64,000 bases of DNA from Martinezella calliandrae (GTDB lineage: Bacteria; Pseudomonadota; Alphaproteobacteria; Rhizobiales; Rhizobiaceae): assembly GCF_030272695.1 (NCBI RefSeq), contig NZ_JARFYN010000009.1, forward strand, positions 1-64,000, read 5' to 3'. Shown piece by piece: positions 15,494 to 25,273 of the stretch; position 1 is the first letter of the stretch; each line of letters opens with the position of its first letter. Under the pieces are notes generated by a model. It saw only the letters and a program-made list of their open reading frames with translations, was not told the origin of the DNA and ran no database searches. Position numbers and translations under genes: made by a program.

Positions 15494-16393
15494 CTATCCG
15501 AAAGACTGCGAAGCAAGCGCGAAAACGATCGGAGAACCATTGCTTGGGCTCCCATAGGCGGCCGCCTCACAAGAAACCATAGTCGTTACAGTGTCAAAGA
15601 TGGACATGCCGCTTTGCTGGACAAAATTGGCGAATGGACCTGTATCAAAATGCGTATCGAGCCGGAGAAAGCTACCGATATGCGCGACGACATGCGGTTG
15701 AATGACGGCAATTGCGTCTTCTTCATAATAGGCGACGACAGGACCAACGACGTAACCTCGGCCGAACCGACGGCGCATGGAATAGGCCATTAGCCTGTGG
15801 CCGTCATAGAGACCGTAGCAGACGGAACTCTCAAAAAGCCGCAAAAGATGCCGGTAGCGCGACGTACCAAAAGCCGGCTCGTCGAGGGCGACGATTGCAT
15901 CCAGATCACCGCGTTCGAGCCGTCTCAGTTGAAGCCCTCGCTTGAGAGGCCCCACCTGGGGAACGGAGACAACCTCGCCCTGACACTGAAAGACCGTTTG
16001 TTGCGGCGTAAAACCAAGCGCTGCGCACATTCGGCGCGCTGCTCTTGTCGCATTCAGCCTGAACCTTTCATGGTGGCATTCCGCCAGCATCCGTTTGACG
16101 AGCCACTTGGCCGTACCGTTTGTCTGGAGCCGGGGCGCAGTGATCAACATGCCGAATGTGGCGAAAGTCTCCCCATGCGGGAACCACATCGTCGAACCCG
16201 AAACCCGACCGATTTCGTCAAGAGCTACAAAGCCACGTCCGACATCGCGCAGGTGCTGCCAATCCTGCGACCGATGCGGCCATCCAACCGACATTGAGAG
16301 AGCCTGAAGCTGAGACAGATCGACATCCGCAATATCGGCAAAACGCATCTCGAATGCATCAACATGCAGTTTCTCAGGTATTTTTGTATCCAT
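15494..16393 (-). CDS. Two-domain GNAT-family acetyltransferase
   Basis: About 299 residues. An N-terminal GNAT region (GWPHRSQDW, then the acceptor/CoA segment around MLITAPRLQTNGTAKWLVKR) is followed by a C-terminal YitH-like second domain (RLERGDLDAIVALDEPAFG, FGRGYVVGPVVA). It shares layout and many blocks with the protein encoded at 25588-26427, so the two are paralogues. Its A-loop lacks the canonical Q/R-x2-G-x-G/A, present in the paralogue as RGRGLG, so it may bind CoA poorly. ATG 16411 is an alternative start. It is flanked by about 240 bp without genes on the left. Confidence 0.75.
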   Translation of the reverse strand: MDTKIPEKLHVDAFEMRFADIADVDLSQLQALSMSVGWPHRSQDWQHLRDVGRGFVALDEIGRVSGSTMWFPHGETFATFGMLITAPRLQTNGTAKWLVKRMLAECHHERFRLNATRAARRMCAALGFTPQQTVFQCQGEVVSVPQVGPLKRGLQLRRLERGDLDAIVALDEPAFGTSRYRHLLRLFESSVCYGLYDGHRLMAYSMRRRFGRGYVVGPVVAYYEEDAIAVIQPHVVAHIGSFLRLDTHFDTGPFANFVQQSGMSIFDTVTTMVSCEAAAYGSPSNGSPIVFALASQSFG

Positions 16394-16631
16394 TCGCGAT
16401 CCAGCCGCCATTTGATTTGCCGACCGCAGATTCGAGGAGGCCGGCTCATGCTCGACCGACCTTACCCCAAACCGCGCAAAACATTTGACTGCGTATGCAA
16501 ACTGCGGCGTAAGATTTAACCGTATGAGCAGTGCTTTCGGCAGCTAAACTTCTGGCGAGCGCTTAACCTTCCCATTGATCACTACGTCAATCGCACAAGC
16601 GTTGACGGCAATCGGACATGGGAACACATCG

Positions 16632-17756
16632 ATGCGCGCCCCGGATATCCTGGCAAAACTGGTCAGTTTCGTCTCGGTCGTCGGAACGCCGAATGCTGAT
16701 ATTTTGGAGTGGATCGGGACCTATCTGAAATCCTTCGACGCTACAGTCGATATCATTCCCGGCCCTGAAGGCGACCGGTCGAACCTTCTCGCGACGATCG
16801 GTCCCCGCGACAAACCGGGCTATGTCCTATCAGGCCATATGGATGTCGTGCCAGCCAACGAGGCTGGATGGACGAGCAATCCGTTCGTGCTGCGTGTAGA
16901 TGGCGAACGACTGTATGGTCGCGGGACCAGCGACATGAAGGGGTTTCTGGCGGCATGTCTGGCGGCTGTGCCGATGCTTACTGCTGGCCCTCTCATGCGA
17001 CCGATCCATTTTGCTTTTTCCTATGACGAGGAGGCAGGCTGCCGCGGCGTCCCGCATCTCATTGCGCGCCTGCTGGAGCTTTGCGAAACGCCACTCGGCG
17101 TCATCGTTGGGGAACCCAGCAACATGCGCGCCATCCTCGCACACAAGGGGAAATCAGCCGCTCGCGTCACCCTGAAGGGACGCTCCGGTCACTCGTCGCG
17201 GCCCGATCTAGGGCTCAACGCAATCCATGCCGCCGCCGAGGTTCTGCGGGCAGCAATTTCTACCGCCCATACTCTCGCCCAAGGACCATTCGAAGCAGAG
17301 TTCGAGCCGCCTTATTCATCGATCTCAGTCGGCACCATTCACGGCGGGCAAGCCGTCAACATCATTCCGGACCTCTGCACTCTGGAGATCGAAGCTCGGG
17401 CGATTTCCAGTATAGACCCAGCGGCGCTGCTGTCTCCGGTGAGGGAAGCCGCTGCCGCACTTGAGCATCGGGGCTTTCAAGTCCAATGGGAGCAACTAAC
17501 CTCCTATCCCGCCCTCTCCCTTTCACGGCCAGCCCTTCTTGCCGATCTGCTGACTGAGCTGACGGGCACAGAGCCGCTGGCAGCCGTCAGCTACGGCACA
17601 GAAGCCGGGCTCTACCAGCGTGCCGGCCTGGAGGCGATCATCTGCGGCCCCGGCGATATCGGACGCGCGCACAAGCCGAATGAATTCATTCTCATGGACG
17701 AACTCGCCGCCTGCCAGGTCATGATCGAGGCTCTCGCGCGACGTTGCCTGGCGTGA
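16632..17756 (+). CDS. M20-family deacetylase (acetylornithine deacetylase ArgE-like)
   Basis: A 374-residue zinc amidohydrolase. It has the metal histidine in SGHMDVVP, the bridging aspartate in GTSDMKGF, the general-base EE in SYDEEAGCRG, GEPSNM for the next ligand, the dimerisation domain around GRSGHSSRP, and the last histidine in AHKPNEF. ArgE enzymes remove acetyl from N-acetylornithine. Here, in a catabolic operon with dehydrogenases, it more probably deacylates an N-acyl amino acid or amine. The upstream TTG at 16575 is possible, but ATG 16632 matches the family start. Confidence 0.85.
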   Translation: MRAPDILAKLVSFVSVVGTPNADILEWIGTYLKSFDATVDIIPGPEGDRSNLLATIGPRDKPGYVLSGHMDVVPANEAGWTSNPFVLRVDGERLYGRGTSDMKGFLAACLAAVPMLTAGPLMRPIHFAFSYDEEAGCRGVPHLIARLLELCETPLGVIVGEPSNMRAILAHKGKSAARVTLKGRSGHSSRPDLGLNAIHAAAEVLRAAISTAHTLAQGPFEAEFEPPYSSISVGTIHGGQAVNIIPDLCTLEIEARAISSIDPAALLSPVREAAAALEHRGFQVQWEQLTSYPALSLSRPALLADLLTELTGTEPLAAVSYGTEAGLYQRAGLEAIICGPGDIGRAHKPNEFILMDELAACQVMIEALARRCLA

Positions 17757-17776
17757 TGCCGAAGGATGAATAGCCG

Positions 17777-18700
17777 ATGACGTTTCTTTTCAGCTCAGAT
17801 GCCCGCCGCGGCCATATCTTTCGGGAAGCCTTCGCACGCGAACTGCCGGACATTCCATTTTCCATGGATCCGCCATCGGTCGATCCCGAGGCGGTGCGCT
17901 ACCTGATAACCTGGACGGTTCCGGACGAACTGCCGCGTTACAGCAATCTCGAAGTGCTGTTCTCCATCGGTGCCGGCATCGATCAGTTCAGTACGGCGCA
18001 CATCCCAGATCACATAAAAATCGTGCGAATGGTCGAGGACGGCATCACCAGCATGATGCAGGAATATGTGACGCTTGCCGTCCTCGCGCTTCACCGCAAT
18101 CTTCCCGCCTATCTGGGTCAGCAACGCAACCAGATATGGAATGCCTTGCCGCAGATAAAGGCCGCCGACCGCCGCATCGGCATGCTCGGGCTCGGAAACC
18201 TTGGACAGGCCGTGCTCGAAAGGCTGAGGCCCTTTGGCTTCTCGCTTTCCGGCTGGAGCCGCAGTCAACACGAACTGGAAGGCGTTACCTGTTTTGCCGG
18301 CGAAGCAGGACTTCAGGCCATGCTTTCCGCCACCGACATCTTGATCTGCCTGCTTCCGCTGACCGATGAGACCCGCGCCCTCCTCAATTCCAACCTCTTT
18401 AACAAGCTGCCGCAAGGTGCCGGCCTCGTGCATGTCGGCCGCGGACCGCAGCTCGTTTCGGAAGATCTCCTGGCCGCGCTCGACAGTGGCCGGCTTGCCG
18501 GCGCCGTGATCGACGTGACCGATCCGGAACCACTGCCGCCCGGACACGCGTTTTGGAACCACGAGCGCATTTTGCTCACGCCGCATGTCGCAAGCGTCAC
18601 TCAGCCCCATAGCGCCGCACGCGCCGTCGTCGACAACATCAAGCGAATACGGGCGGGACTGGACCCGGTCGGCCTCGTCGACCGCCGTCGCGGCTACTGA
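17777..18700 (+). CDS. D-2-hydroxyacid dehydrogenase (GhrA-like)
   Basis: A 307-residue NAD(P)-dependent 2-hydroxyacid dehydrogenase. It has the nucleotide loop [13 protein letters not shown] near residue 137, [12 protein letters not shown], the substrate arginine in HVGRGPQLV, the glutamate in [10 protein letters not shown] and the catalytic histidine in [11 protein letters not shown]. It reduces glyoxylate, hydroxypyruvate or a related 2-oxo acid. It starts 20 bp after the deacetylase gene and is followed at 22 bp by the cupin gene, so it is within one operon. GhrA/YcdW is the nearest described type. Confidence 0.85.
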   Translation: MTFLFSSDARRGHIFREAFARELPDIPFSMDPPSVDPEAVRYLITWTVPDELPRYSNLEVLFSIGAGIDQFSTAHIPDHIKIVRMVEDGITSMMQEYVTLAVLALHRNLPAYLGQQRNQIWNALPQIKAADRRIGMLGLGNLGQAVLERLRPFGFSLSGWSRSQHELEGVTCFAGEAGLQAMLSATDILICLLPLTDETRALLNSNLFNKLPQGAGLVHVGRGPQLVSEDLLAALDSGRLAGAVIDVTDPEPLPPGHAFWNHERILLTPHVASVTQPHSAARAVVDNIKRIRAGLDPVGLVDRRRGY

Positions 18701-18722
18701 CCCTAACTCGGAAAGGAAAACA

Positions 18723-19079
18723 ATGTCCCTCCTCAAGACGATTGACCCGAACCCGTCCTTCGCACCACGCGAAAACGTTGTCGCTCCGGAGCGACTGATC
18801 TCGGGTAATCCGAAGCTCAAGACCTGGGCACAGGACGTTGCCAGCAACGAGACGGTTCACACCGGCGTCTGGGAGGCCACGCCCGGTGTCAGCCGTTCGA
18901 TCAAGGGCGAAACCTTCGAATTCTGCCACATTCTCTCTGGCGTGGTCGAACTGACCCCGGATGACGGCGAACCGGTCATCTACAGAGCCGGCGACAGCTT
19001 CGTCATGAAGCCGGGCTTCGTCGGAATCTGGAAGACGATCGAAACGGTCCGCAAGATCTACGTCACCGTCACGCCTTGA
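18723..19079 (+). CDS. Cupin-domain protein (DUF861 type)
   Basis: A 118-residue single-domain cupin. The first conserved block reads GETFEFCHILSGVVELTPDDG, with E and H where metal ligands sit, and the second reads AGDSFVMKPGFVGIWKT, in which the final cupin histidine is absent. This matches the (S)-ureidoglycine aminohydrolase-like DUF861 group, whose members often accompany amine or amino-acid catabolism genes and whose activity is mostly unassigned. The ATG follows GGAAAGGAAAACA. It sits between dehydrogenase genes of one operon. Confidence 0.8.
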   Translation: MSLLKTIDPNPSFAPRENVVAPERLISGNPKLKTWAQDVASNETVHTGVWEATPGVSRSIKGETFEFCHILSGVVELTPDDGEPVIYRAGDSFVMKPGFVGIWKTIETVRKIYVTVTP

Positions 19080-19156
19080 GTTCTGAGGCGGAATTTGACC
19101 GAAGAATGCGCTGGCATGCTGCCCCAAAACGGGTTTTTGCGCCGCACGAGCCGACC

Positions 19157-19189
19157 CTATCGGATCAAGCTGCTTTGCCGATCCGATAG
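19157..19189 (+). other. Intercistronic stem-loop
   Basis: CTATCGGATC and GATCCGATAG form a perfect 10-bp stem around a 13-base loop in the 142-bp gap between the cupin and aldehyde dehydrogenase genes. No T-tract follows. It may be a processing or stability hairpin, or a dyad for a regulator. Confidence 0.5.
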
Positions 19190-19221
19190 CATCTTCGTAA
19201 AAATGACCCGGAGGCATTATC

Positions 19222-20685
19222 ATGGACCTTAGCTTCGATCCCGACAGTCTTTCTCTGCCTGTCGGACATTTCATCGGCGAGCATTTCTCTGCCGCGGACG
19301 GCGTCATTCCGATGCACCGCCCTTCCGATGGAAAGGCCTATGCCGGATGTCCCGTCGCGGACGCCAACCTCGTGGATCAGGCGGTGCAGACGGCAAAGAC
19401 CGCGCTGAAGAAAAGCAATTGGGGCGGCATTCGACCGCGCGAGCGCCTGAACGTGCTTCATCGATGGGCAGACCTTATCGAACAGGAGGCCGCAATGCTG
19501 GCCAAACTCGAGGCCATCGCCTCGACGCGTCCCGTGGGCCAGCTCGTGGAAGGCGATATCGCGATTTCGGCAGAGCAGATCCGCTTCTTCGCCGAATTCG
19601 CGGACAAGGAAGGCAGCGACCTCGTGCCGACTGACGACGGCAATTTCGGCATGATCATGACAGAGCCCTATGGAGTTGTCGGAGCCATCACACCCTGGAA
19701 TTTCCCGATCAACATGGCCGCGTGGAAGCTTGGCCCGGCGCTGGCCGCGGGAAACGCTGTCGTCTTGAAGCCTTCCGAAATGACACCGTTCTCCACCATC
19801 TACCTGGCTCAGCTCGCCGTGCGAGCCGGTCTTCCGGCCGGGTTGATCAACGTGGTTCTCGGCGACGGCGCAACGACCGGCAACGCGATCACCGGCCACC
19901 CGGAGATCGCCAAGATCAGCTTCACCGGCTCAACCCGGGCCGGTTCGGCGATCATGGAGAATATCGCTCGCACCGGCATAAAGCCGATGACGCTCGAACT
20001 CGGCGGCAAGAGCCCTCAGATCGTCTTCGCCGATGCGGACCTCGACAAGGCTGCGGCTGCGGTCGCGGCGAGCATCCTGGGCAATGCGGGCCAGGCCTGC
20101 GTGGCTGGATCACGGCTGATTGTCGAGAGAAAGATAGCAGCCCAGCTCATCGACGCCATCAAGAACCGGATGGAAGGCGTCATTCCCCGTCCTACCTGGG
20201 AAGCAGCGAGCCGGTACTCTCCCATCATCTCGGAGAAGCAGAGGCAGCGCATCGATGCAATCATATCGGCCACCGTCGCCGCTGGCGGAAAATGCCTTGC
20301 TGGTGGCGCATGCATGGACGCGCCAGGCTATTTTTATGCCCCGACACTGATAGCCGAAGTCGATCAGGATTCTCCGGCGATCATCGAGGAGATCTTCGGT
20401 CCGGTGCTGACGATCCAGACATTCGAGGACGAGGAGGAAGCCCTGCAACTTGCCGACCATCCGAGCTACGGGCTTGCGGCAGGCCTCTTCACCCGCGACC
20501 TCTCGCGCGCCATCCGGCTCACGCGCCGCCTTGAGGCCGGGACGGTCTGGGTGAACCGCTATAGCCGTTCGCGTGACCACATTCTGCCGACCGGCGGCTA
20601 CAAGCAATCCGGCATCGGCAAGGATCTTGGCCGCGAGGCATTCCAGGCCAATCGAAAGAGCAAGAGCGTCTTGATCAGCCTTTGA
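19222..20685 (+). CDS. Aldehyde dehydrogenase (PuuC-like)
   Basis: A 487-residue NAD(P)-dependent aldehyde dehydrogenase. It has TPWNFPINMAAWK, the cofactor loop FTGSTRAGSAIM, the general-base glutamate in [12 protein letters not shown], the catalytic cysteine in NAGQACVAGSRL near residue 295 and EEIFGPVLTI. With an OrdL-like amine oxidase and an aminotransferase nearby, it probably oxidises the aldehyde left after amine oxidation, as PuuC does with gamma-glutamyl-aminobutyraldehyde. Betaine aldehyde is a less likely substrate. Confidence 0.88.
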   Translation: MDLSFDPDSLSLPVGHFIGEHFSAADGVIPMHRPSDGKAYAGCPVADANLVDQAVQTAKTALKKSNWGGIRPRERLNVLHRWADLIEQEAAMLAKLEAIASTRPVGQLVEGDIAISAEQIRFFAEFADKEGSDLVPTDDGNFGMIMTEPYGVVGAITPWNFPINMAAWKLGPALAAGNAVVLKPSEMTPFSTIYLAQLAVRAGLPAGLINVVLGDGATTGNAITGHPEIAKISFTGSTRAGSAIMENIARTGIKPMTLELGGKSPQIVFADADLDKAAAAVAASILGNAGQACVAGSRLIVERKIAAQLIDAIKNRMEGVIPRPTWEAASRYSPIISEKQRQRIDAIISATVAAGGKCLAGGACMDAPGYFYAPTLIAEVDQDSPAIIEEIFGPVLTIQTFEDEEEALQLADHPSYGLAAGLFTRDLSRAIRLTRRLEAGTVWVNRYSRSRDHILPTGGYKQSGIGKDLGREAFQANRKSKSVLISL

Positions 20686-20696
20686 GGACAAAGAAC

Positions 20697-21737
20697 ATGA
20701 AAACGCACCAGATCGCATTGATCCCAGGTGACGGCATCGGACGCGATATGACCGCTGCCGCCTGGCAGGTTCTGCAACGAGCGGCGGGTGCCTTCGGCTT
20801 CGCGCTCGACGGCATCGAATTCCCGTGGTCCTGCGCCTTCTACAAGGAAACCGGCGCCATGATGCCCGCCGATGGTATCGAGACGCTGCGCGGCTTCGAT
20901 GCCATACTGCTCGGAGCCGTCGGCTGGCCGGCGGAAGTGCCGGATTCAGTGTCTCTGCATGGCCTGTTGCTGCCGATCCGGAAGAACTTCGTGCAATACG
21001 CCAATATTCGACCGCACCGACAATTGCCGGGCGTTCACGGGCCGCTCAAGGCATCCACTTTCGACATCCTCTGCATCCGCGAAAACACCGAGGGCGAATA
21101 TTCCGGCGCCGGTGGCCGCATTCATCAGGGCACGCCCGACGAGGTCGCGGTCGAGACGTCGATCTTCACCCGCAAAGGCGTCGAACGCATCCTGCGTTTC
21201 GCCTTCGAACAGGCAAGAACCCGCCGGGGCAAACTCGCTTCCGTCACGAAATCCAATGCTCAGAAGCATTCCATGGTCTTCTGGGACGACATTACCCGGG
21301 AGCTCGCACGGAACTATCCGGATGTCGAGGTTACCAGTTATCACATCGATGCCATGGCTGCCCGCATGGTGATGGCGCCGGAAACACTGGACGTGGTCGT
21401 CGCATCCAATCTCTTCGGCGACATCCTCACGGATCTCGGCGCCGCAATCCAGGGCGGTCTCGGTTTTGCGGCGTCGGCCAATATCAACCCTGAGCGGAAC
21501 GCGCCGTCGATGTTCGAACCCGTGCATGGGTCCGCGCCCGATATTGCGCATCTCGGCATCGCCAACCCGATCGCGACCGTGTGGTCCGGCGCCATGATGC
21601 TCGAACATCTGGGCGAGCGGGATGCGGCAAAGGCTGTCATGGCGGCAATCGAAGCGACGACGGCGAGCGGCGTTGGCACGGTTCCGGGCAAGGACCGGAC
21701 CGACGCGATCACGGCCGCGCTGCTCGCTGCAATCTGA
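20697..21737 (+). CDS. Isocitrate/isopropylmalate-dehydrogenase family enzyme (tartrate/D-malate dehydrogenase-like)
   Basis: A 346-residue beta-decarboxylating dehydrogenase. It has LIPGDGIGRDM at the N-terminus, the substrate-region segments ANIRPHR and IRENTEGEYSG, lysine in TKSNAQKHS, metal aspartates in ASNLFGDILTDLG, and the NAD-site HGSAPDIAHLGIANP. These are closer to the tartrate/D-malate (TtuC/DmlA) type than to leucine-pathway LeuB. It starts 11 bp after the aldehyde dehydrogenase gene. It would convert a 2-hydroxydicarboxylic or tartrate-like acid, fitting a catabolic operon rather than leucine synthesis. Confidence 0.85.
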   Translation: MKTHQIALIPGDGIGRDMTAAAWQVLQRAAGAFGFALDGIEFPWSCAFYKETGAMMPADGIETLRGFDAILLGAVGWPAEVPDSVSLHGLLLPIRKNFVQYANIRPHRQLPGVHGPLKASTFDILCIRENTEGEYSGAGGRIHQGTPDEVAVETSIFTRKGVERILRFAFEQARTRRGKLASVTKSNAQKHSMVFWDDITRELARNYPDVEVTSYHIDAMAARMVMAPETLDVVVASNLFGDILTDLGAAIQGGLGFAASANINPERNAPSMFEPVHGSAPDIAHLGIANPIATVWSGAMMLEHLGERDAAKAVMAAIEATTASGVGTVPGKDRTDAITAALLAAI

Positions 21738-21766
21738 CGTCTTATTGAGGAATTGAGGACCTGAAC

Positions 21767-23224
21767 ATGCAGAACCTGAAAGTACCATCCCTCTTCCGCC
21801 AGCAGGCGCTGATCGGTGGCGACTGGCAACCGGCCCGCTCGGGCAAGATTGTTTCGGTCGTCGACCCGGCAACGCAGGCCGTCATCGGAACCGTGCCGGA
21901 CATGGGCGGTGACGAGACACGAGCAGCCATCGGGGCCGCCGAAGCAGCCTATGCCCCCTGGAAGAAACGCACGCATGCCGAACGCGCCGCGCTGCTGGAA
22001 GCCTGGCATGATCTAATGCTCGATAATATCGAGGATCTGGCGCTCATTCTGACGACCGAACAGGGCAAGCCGCTCGACGAAGCCCGCGGCGAAATCCGAT
22101 ACGGCGCGTCCTTCGTCAAATGGTTCGCCGAAGAGGCGCGGCGCATCGGTGGCCAGACTATTCCCTCACCGACTCCAGACCGCCGCATCCTGGTGCTGAA
22201 AGAGCCGGTCGGGGTGTGTGGCATCATTACCCCCTGGAACTTTCCGAACGCGATGATCACGCGCAAGCTCGCCCCGGCGCTTGCCGCTGGCTGCACGGTC
22301 GTGGTGAAACCGTCCGAATTTACCCCCTACTCGGCACTGGCGCTCGGCGTGCTCGCTGAAACGGCCGGTATCCCCGCGGGCGTCATCAATATCGTCACCG
22401 GCATGCCGACCGAGATCGGCGCCGAGATCCTTGCAAATCCGACGGTGCGCAAGATTTCCTTTACCGGGTCCACGCCGGTCGGCTCACTGCTGATGCGTGG
22501 AGCAGCGGCCAGCATCAAGCGGCTGTCCCTCGAACTCGGGGGTAATGCCCCCTTCATCGTCTTCGATGACGCAGATCTCGACCTTGCCGTGGAAGGAGCG
22601 ATCATCTCCAAGTTCCGCAATGGCGGCCAGACCTGCGTCTGCGCCAACCGCATACTGGTTCAGGCCGGCGTCTATGACGCATTTGCCGAAAAGCTTGCCG
22701 CCCGCGTTGATGCCATGAAGGTCGGGCCGGGCACCGAAGCCGGCGTTGCGATCGGTCCGATGATCAACGAAGCAGCCATCGCCAAGATCAACCGCCATGT
22801 TGACGACGCGCTTTCGAAGGGCGCAACCATTGTCACGGCCGGGAGAACCCTGCCGACCGGGCGGCAATATACGGCGCCGATCGTCCTGGCCGGAGCCACC
22901 ACTGCCATGCAGCTCGCTGCCGAGGAGACCTTCGGGCCGGTGGCACCGCTCTTCCGCTTCGATACGGAGGACGAGGCTATCGCTATCGCCAACGGCACGC
23001 CCTACGGGCTTGCGGCCTATTTCTATACCGACAACCTAAAGCGCGCATGGCGGGTGGGCGAGGCCCTGGAATTCGGCATGGTGGGCCTCAACACCGGCTT
23101 GATCTCCATGGAGGTCGCGCCGTTCGGTGGCGTCAAGCAATCGGGTCTCGGGCGAGAAGGCTCGCAGCTCGGAATCGAGGAATATCTGGAAACAAAGGCC
23201 TTCCATATCGGTGGCCTCACCTGA
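21767..23224 (+). CDS. gabD: Succinate-semialdehyde dehydrogenase (GabD-like)
   Basis: A 485-residue aldehyde dehydrogenase of the GabD subfamily. It has [33 protein letters not shown], the general base in LELGGNAPFIVFDDADL, the catalytic cysteine in NGGQTCVCANR (the double-cysteine form typical of GabD), EETFGPVAPLF, and a C-terminal GLNTGLISMEVAPFGGVKQSG. GabD takes succinate semialdehyde to succinate, the last step of 4-aminobutyrate breakdown, suggesting that the block feeds C4 amines into the TCA cycle. It is last in this plus-strand operon, followed by a strong terminator. Confidence 0.88.
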   Translation: MQNLKVPSLFRQQALIGGDWQPARSGKIVSVVDPATQAVIGTVPDMGGDETRAAIGAAEAAYAPWKKRTHAERAALLEAWHDLMLDNIEDLALILTTEQGKPLDEARGEIRYGASFVKWFAEEARRIGGQTIPSPTPDRRILVLKEPVGVCGIITPWNFPNAMITRKLAPALAAGCTVVVKPSEFTPYSALALGVLAETAGIPAGVINIVTGMPTEIGAEILANPTVRKISFTGSTPVGSLLMRGAAASIKRLSLELGGNAPFIVFDDADLDLAVEGAIISKFRNGGQTCVCANRILVQAGVYDAFAEKLAARVDAMKVGPGTEAGVAIGPMINEAAIAKINRHVDDALSKGATIVTAGRTLPTGRQYTAPIVLAGATTAMQLAAEETFGPVAPLFRFDTEDEAIAIANGTPYGLAAYFYTDNLKRAWRVGEALEFGMVGLNTGLISMEVAPFGGVKQSGLGREGSQLGIEEYLETKAFHIGGLT

Positions 23225-23240
23225 GCTGCGGGATCGATAG

Positions 23241-23279
23241 GCAAAAAAAGGGGGTGCAACCGCATCCCCTTTTTTTTGC
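23241..23279. terminator. Bidirectional rho-independent terminator
   Basis: GCAAAAAAAGGGGGTGC pairs with GCATCCCCTTTTTTTTGC around a four-base loop. T-runs of seven or eight follow the stem on both strands. It separates the convergent gabD-like gene and the OrdL-like oxidase gene. Confidence 0.9.
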
Positions 23280-23315
23280 GACGACGCTCCCTCGGCAGCC
23301 CGCCGCCGGCCGACA

Positions 23316-24590
23316 TCACTGAAATTTGTCGAGCGTTTTGTAGTACAAACCTACCAGTGGGAGAAACCAAGGCTTGCCAAAATGCCCGGGAACGGCCGGC
23401 CAATCGAGCCCCTTGAGAGGGTTGCGGTCGGGCCTGCCCAGGATCGCATCGGCGATGGTCATACCGAGATGGGTGGAAAGCTGGGCGCCATGGCCAGAAT
23501 AGCCCATGGCGTACCAGATCCCGTCGTGATAGCCGGCCCGCGGGTAGCGATCCTTGGTGATATCGACCAGACCGCCCCAACAATAATCGATCTCGACCTT
23601 GGCAAGCTGGGGAAATATGTGGCCAAGGCTTTCGCGCAATATCGCGCCGCTCCTGGCGTCAGAACGCTGGTCGGACGTTGCGGAGAACCGGGCCCGCCCT
23701 CCGAAGATCAGCCGGTTGTCCGGTGACAGGCGCCAGTAGTTGCCGATGTTCATCGTGTTCACACAGGTACGGTTACCCGGCATTGCCGAGGCAACTTCCG
23801 CATCCGTCAAGGGCCGGGTTGCGACGATGAAACTCCCGACCGCCATGATGCGCCGGCGGAAATAGCCGAAATTGGCCGTTGTGTAGGCACCCGTCGCAAT
23901 CATGACCTGATCCGCGGTCACGGTTCCCTTGCTGGTCTTGAGGATGTGCCTACCGTTGGAGTGGCTGCGCTCCGTCACTGCCGCGCCTTCCACGATGACC
24001 GCGCCACGCCGTTTGGCCGCCTCGGCCAATCCGACGACATAGCGACCCATATGCATCATCGCGCTCTTCTTCGAAAGCATTGCGCCGTGGAAAGGCGAAC
24101 CGATCTCATCCTTGAGTTCGTCCACCGAAAGCAGCGCTGTATCGGGATCGACTTCGGCATGCACCGCCTCGAAATTTTTCGCCAGGCCTTCGAAATGCTG
24201 CGCTTTCGAGGCAAGCTTCAACTTGCCGGCGCGCCGAAAATTGCAGTCGATACCCTCTTCAACGATGATCGCTTCGAGCGTGTCGATCGAAGCGTCCAAT
24301 GCCTTGTAGAGCGCGACAGCTCGCTCCTTGCCCAATTCCGCCTTTGCCGCGATGTAACTGTGCGCCAGACCATTGTTGAGATGACCGCCATTGCGCCCGG
24401 AGGCACCGAACCCGACGGTCTCGGCTTCCAGAACAAGGACCTTCGCGCCCGCCATGGCGAGTTGCCGGGCTGCGCCAAGCCCGGTGAAACCGCCCCCCAC
24501 GACGACAACATCGTAGTGTCCCTCGACGGGACCGACGGCTGCACCCGTAAAACGGGCAGCTGTGTCATGCCAATAGGAGGAATATTTCAT
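23316..24590 (-). CDS. FAD-dependent amine oxidase (OrdL / gamma-glutamylputrescine oxidase-like)
   Basis: A 424-residue flavoprotein of the DAO family. It has the FAD loop VVVVGGGFTGLGAARQLA near residue 28, SGRNGGHLN, which is characteristic of PuuB/OrdL proteins, and a C-terminal GMTIADAILGR segment. It would oxidise a primary or secondary amine, for instance gamma-glutamylputrescine, to an aldehyde. No gamma-glutamylputrescine synthetase is seen in the window, so the natural substrate may be another N-substituted amine. The ATG at 24590 lies behind AGAGAGGTGAGCCC. It overlaps nothing and follows the HAD gene by 14 bp on the same strand. Confidence 0.85.
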   Translation of the reverse strand: MKYSSYWHDTAARFTGAAVGPVEGHYDVVVVGGGFTGLGAARQLAMAGAKVLVLEAETVGFGASGRNGGHLNNGLAHSYIAAKAELGKERAVALYKALDASIDTLEAIIVEEGIDCNFRRAGKLKLASKAQHFEGLAKNFEAVHAEVDPDTALLSVDELKDEIGSPFHGAMLSKKSAMMHMGRYVVGLAEAAKRRGAVIVEGAAVTERSHSNGRHILKTSKGTVTADQVMIATGAYTTANFGYFRRRIMAVGSFIVATRPLTDAEVASAMPGNRTCVNTMNIGNYWRLSPDNRLIFGGRARFSATSDQRSDARSGAILRESLGHIFPQLAKVEIDYCWGGLVDITKDRYPRAGYHDGIWYAMGYSGHGAQLSTHLGMTIADAILGRPDRNPLKGLDWPAVPGHFGKPWFLPLVGLYYKTLDKFQ

Positions 24591-24604
24591 CGGGCTCACC
24601 TCTC

Positions 24605-25273
24605 TCAAAGCCCTACGACGCCCGGTAGGCCGGATATATCCGCGATCTCGACATATCCGTAAAAGGGATTTGCGGGCTCATGGCCACGGTTGACCCAGAC
24701 CTTGTTCTTGATGCCGAGGTCATGGGCCGACATCAGGTCATAGCGGAAGGACGACGAGCAGTGCAGAATATCCTCCGGACCGCAGCCGAGCATGTCGAAC
24801 ATATATTCGAACGCTTTGAAGCGCGGCTTGTAGGCGTTGGCTTGCTCTGCCGTAAAGACGGCATGGAAAGGCGCACCAAGCTTCTCCACATTCGACATGA
24901 TTTGGCCATTCATAGCATTCGAAAGGATGACGAGCGGAATTTCCTTTGCCACCTTAGCGAGGCCAGCCGGAACGTCAGTATGTGGCCCCCAGCTGGGTAC
25001 GCGCTCATAGACCATTGTGGCGTCCTCATCCTTGAAGGCAACGCCATTGCGCTTGCATGTGCGCTCAAGCGAGTTGTGCACCACCTCTGCATAGGGCTTC
25101 CAGTCGCCCATGACCTCGTCCAGCCGGTAGGCGGCAAAGTTCTTGATGAATTGCAGCATCGCCGGCTCATCGAGGCGGTCGCCATAGAGGTGGCGGGCAG
25201 CTTCCGCCATCTGGAAATTGATTAGCGTGCCGTGGCAGTCGAAGGTGATGTATTTCGGCCGGAAAGGCGCCAT
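24605..25273 (-). CDS. HAD-superfamily hydrolase, haloacid dehalogenase type II
   Basis: A 222-residue HAD protein. Motif I is FDCHGTLI (the second acidic residue of DxD is replaced by H), motif II is ILSNAMNG, motif III is the lysine in YKPRFKAF, and motif IV is the SSSFRYDLMSAHDLG segment. This order matches L-2-haloacid dehalogenases. The DxHGT form points to the dehalogenase/phosphonatase side rather than phosphatases. It is the promoter-proximal gene of a two-gene unit with the OrdL-like oxidase. A second HAD gene of the same type stands at 28050. Substrate unknown. Confidence 0.82.
   Translation of the reverse strand: MAPFRPKYITFDCHGTLINFQMAEAARHLYGDRLDEPAMLQFIKNFAAYRLDEVMGDWKPYAEVVHNSLERTCKRNGVAFKDEDATMVYERVPSWGPHTDVPAGLAKVAKEIPLVILSNAMNGQIMSNVEKLGAPFHAVFTAEQANAYKPRFKAFEYMFDMLGCGPEDILHCSSSFRYDLMSAHDLGIKNKVWVNRGHEPANPFYGYVEIADISGLPGVVGL

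Noticed and set aside
23241..23279. Low-complexity A/G and C/T tract as a possible repeat or phase-variable element
   Set aside because: The two halves pair as a stem with T-runs on both strands, between convergent genes. This is an ordinary bidirectional terminator.
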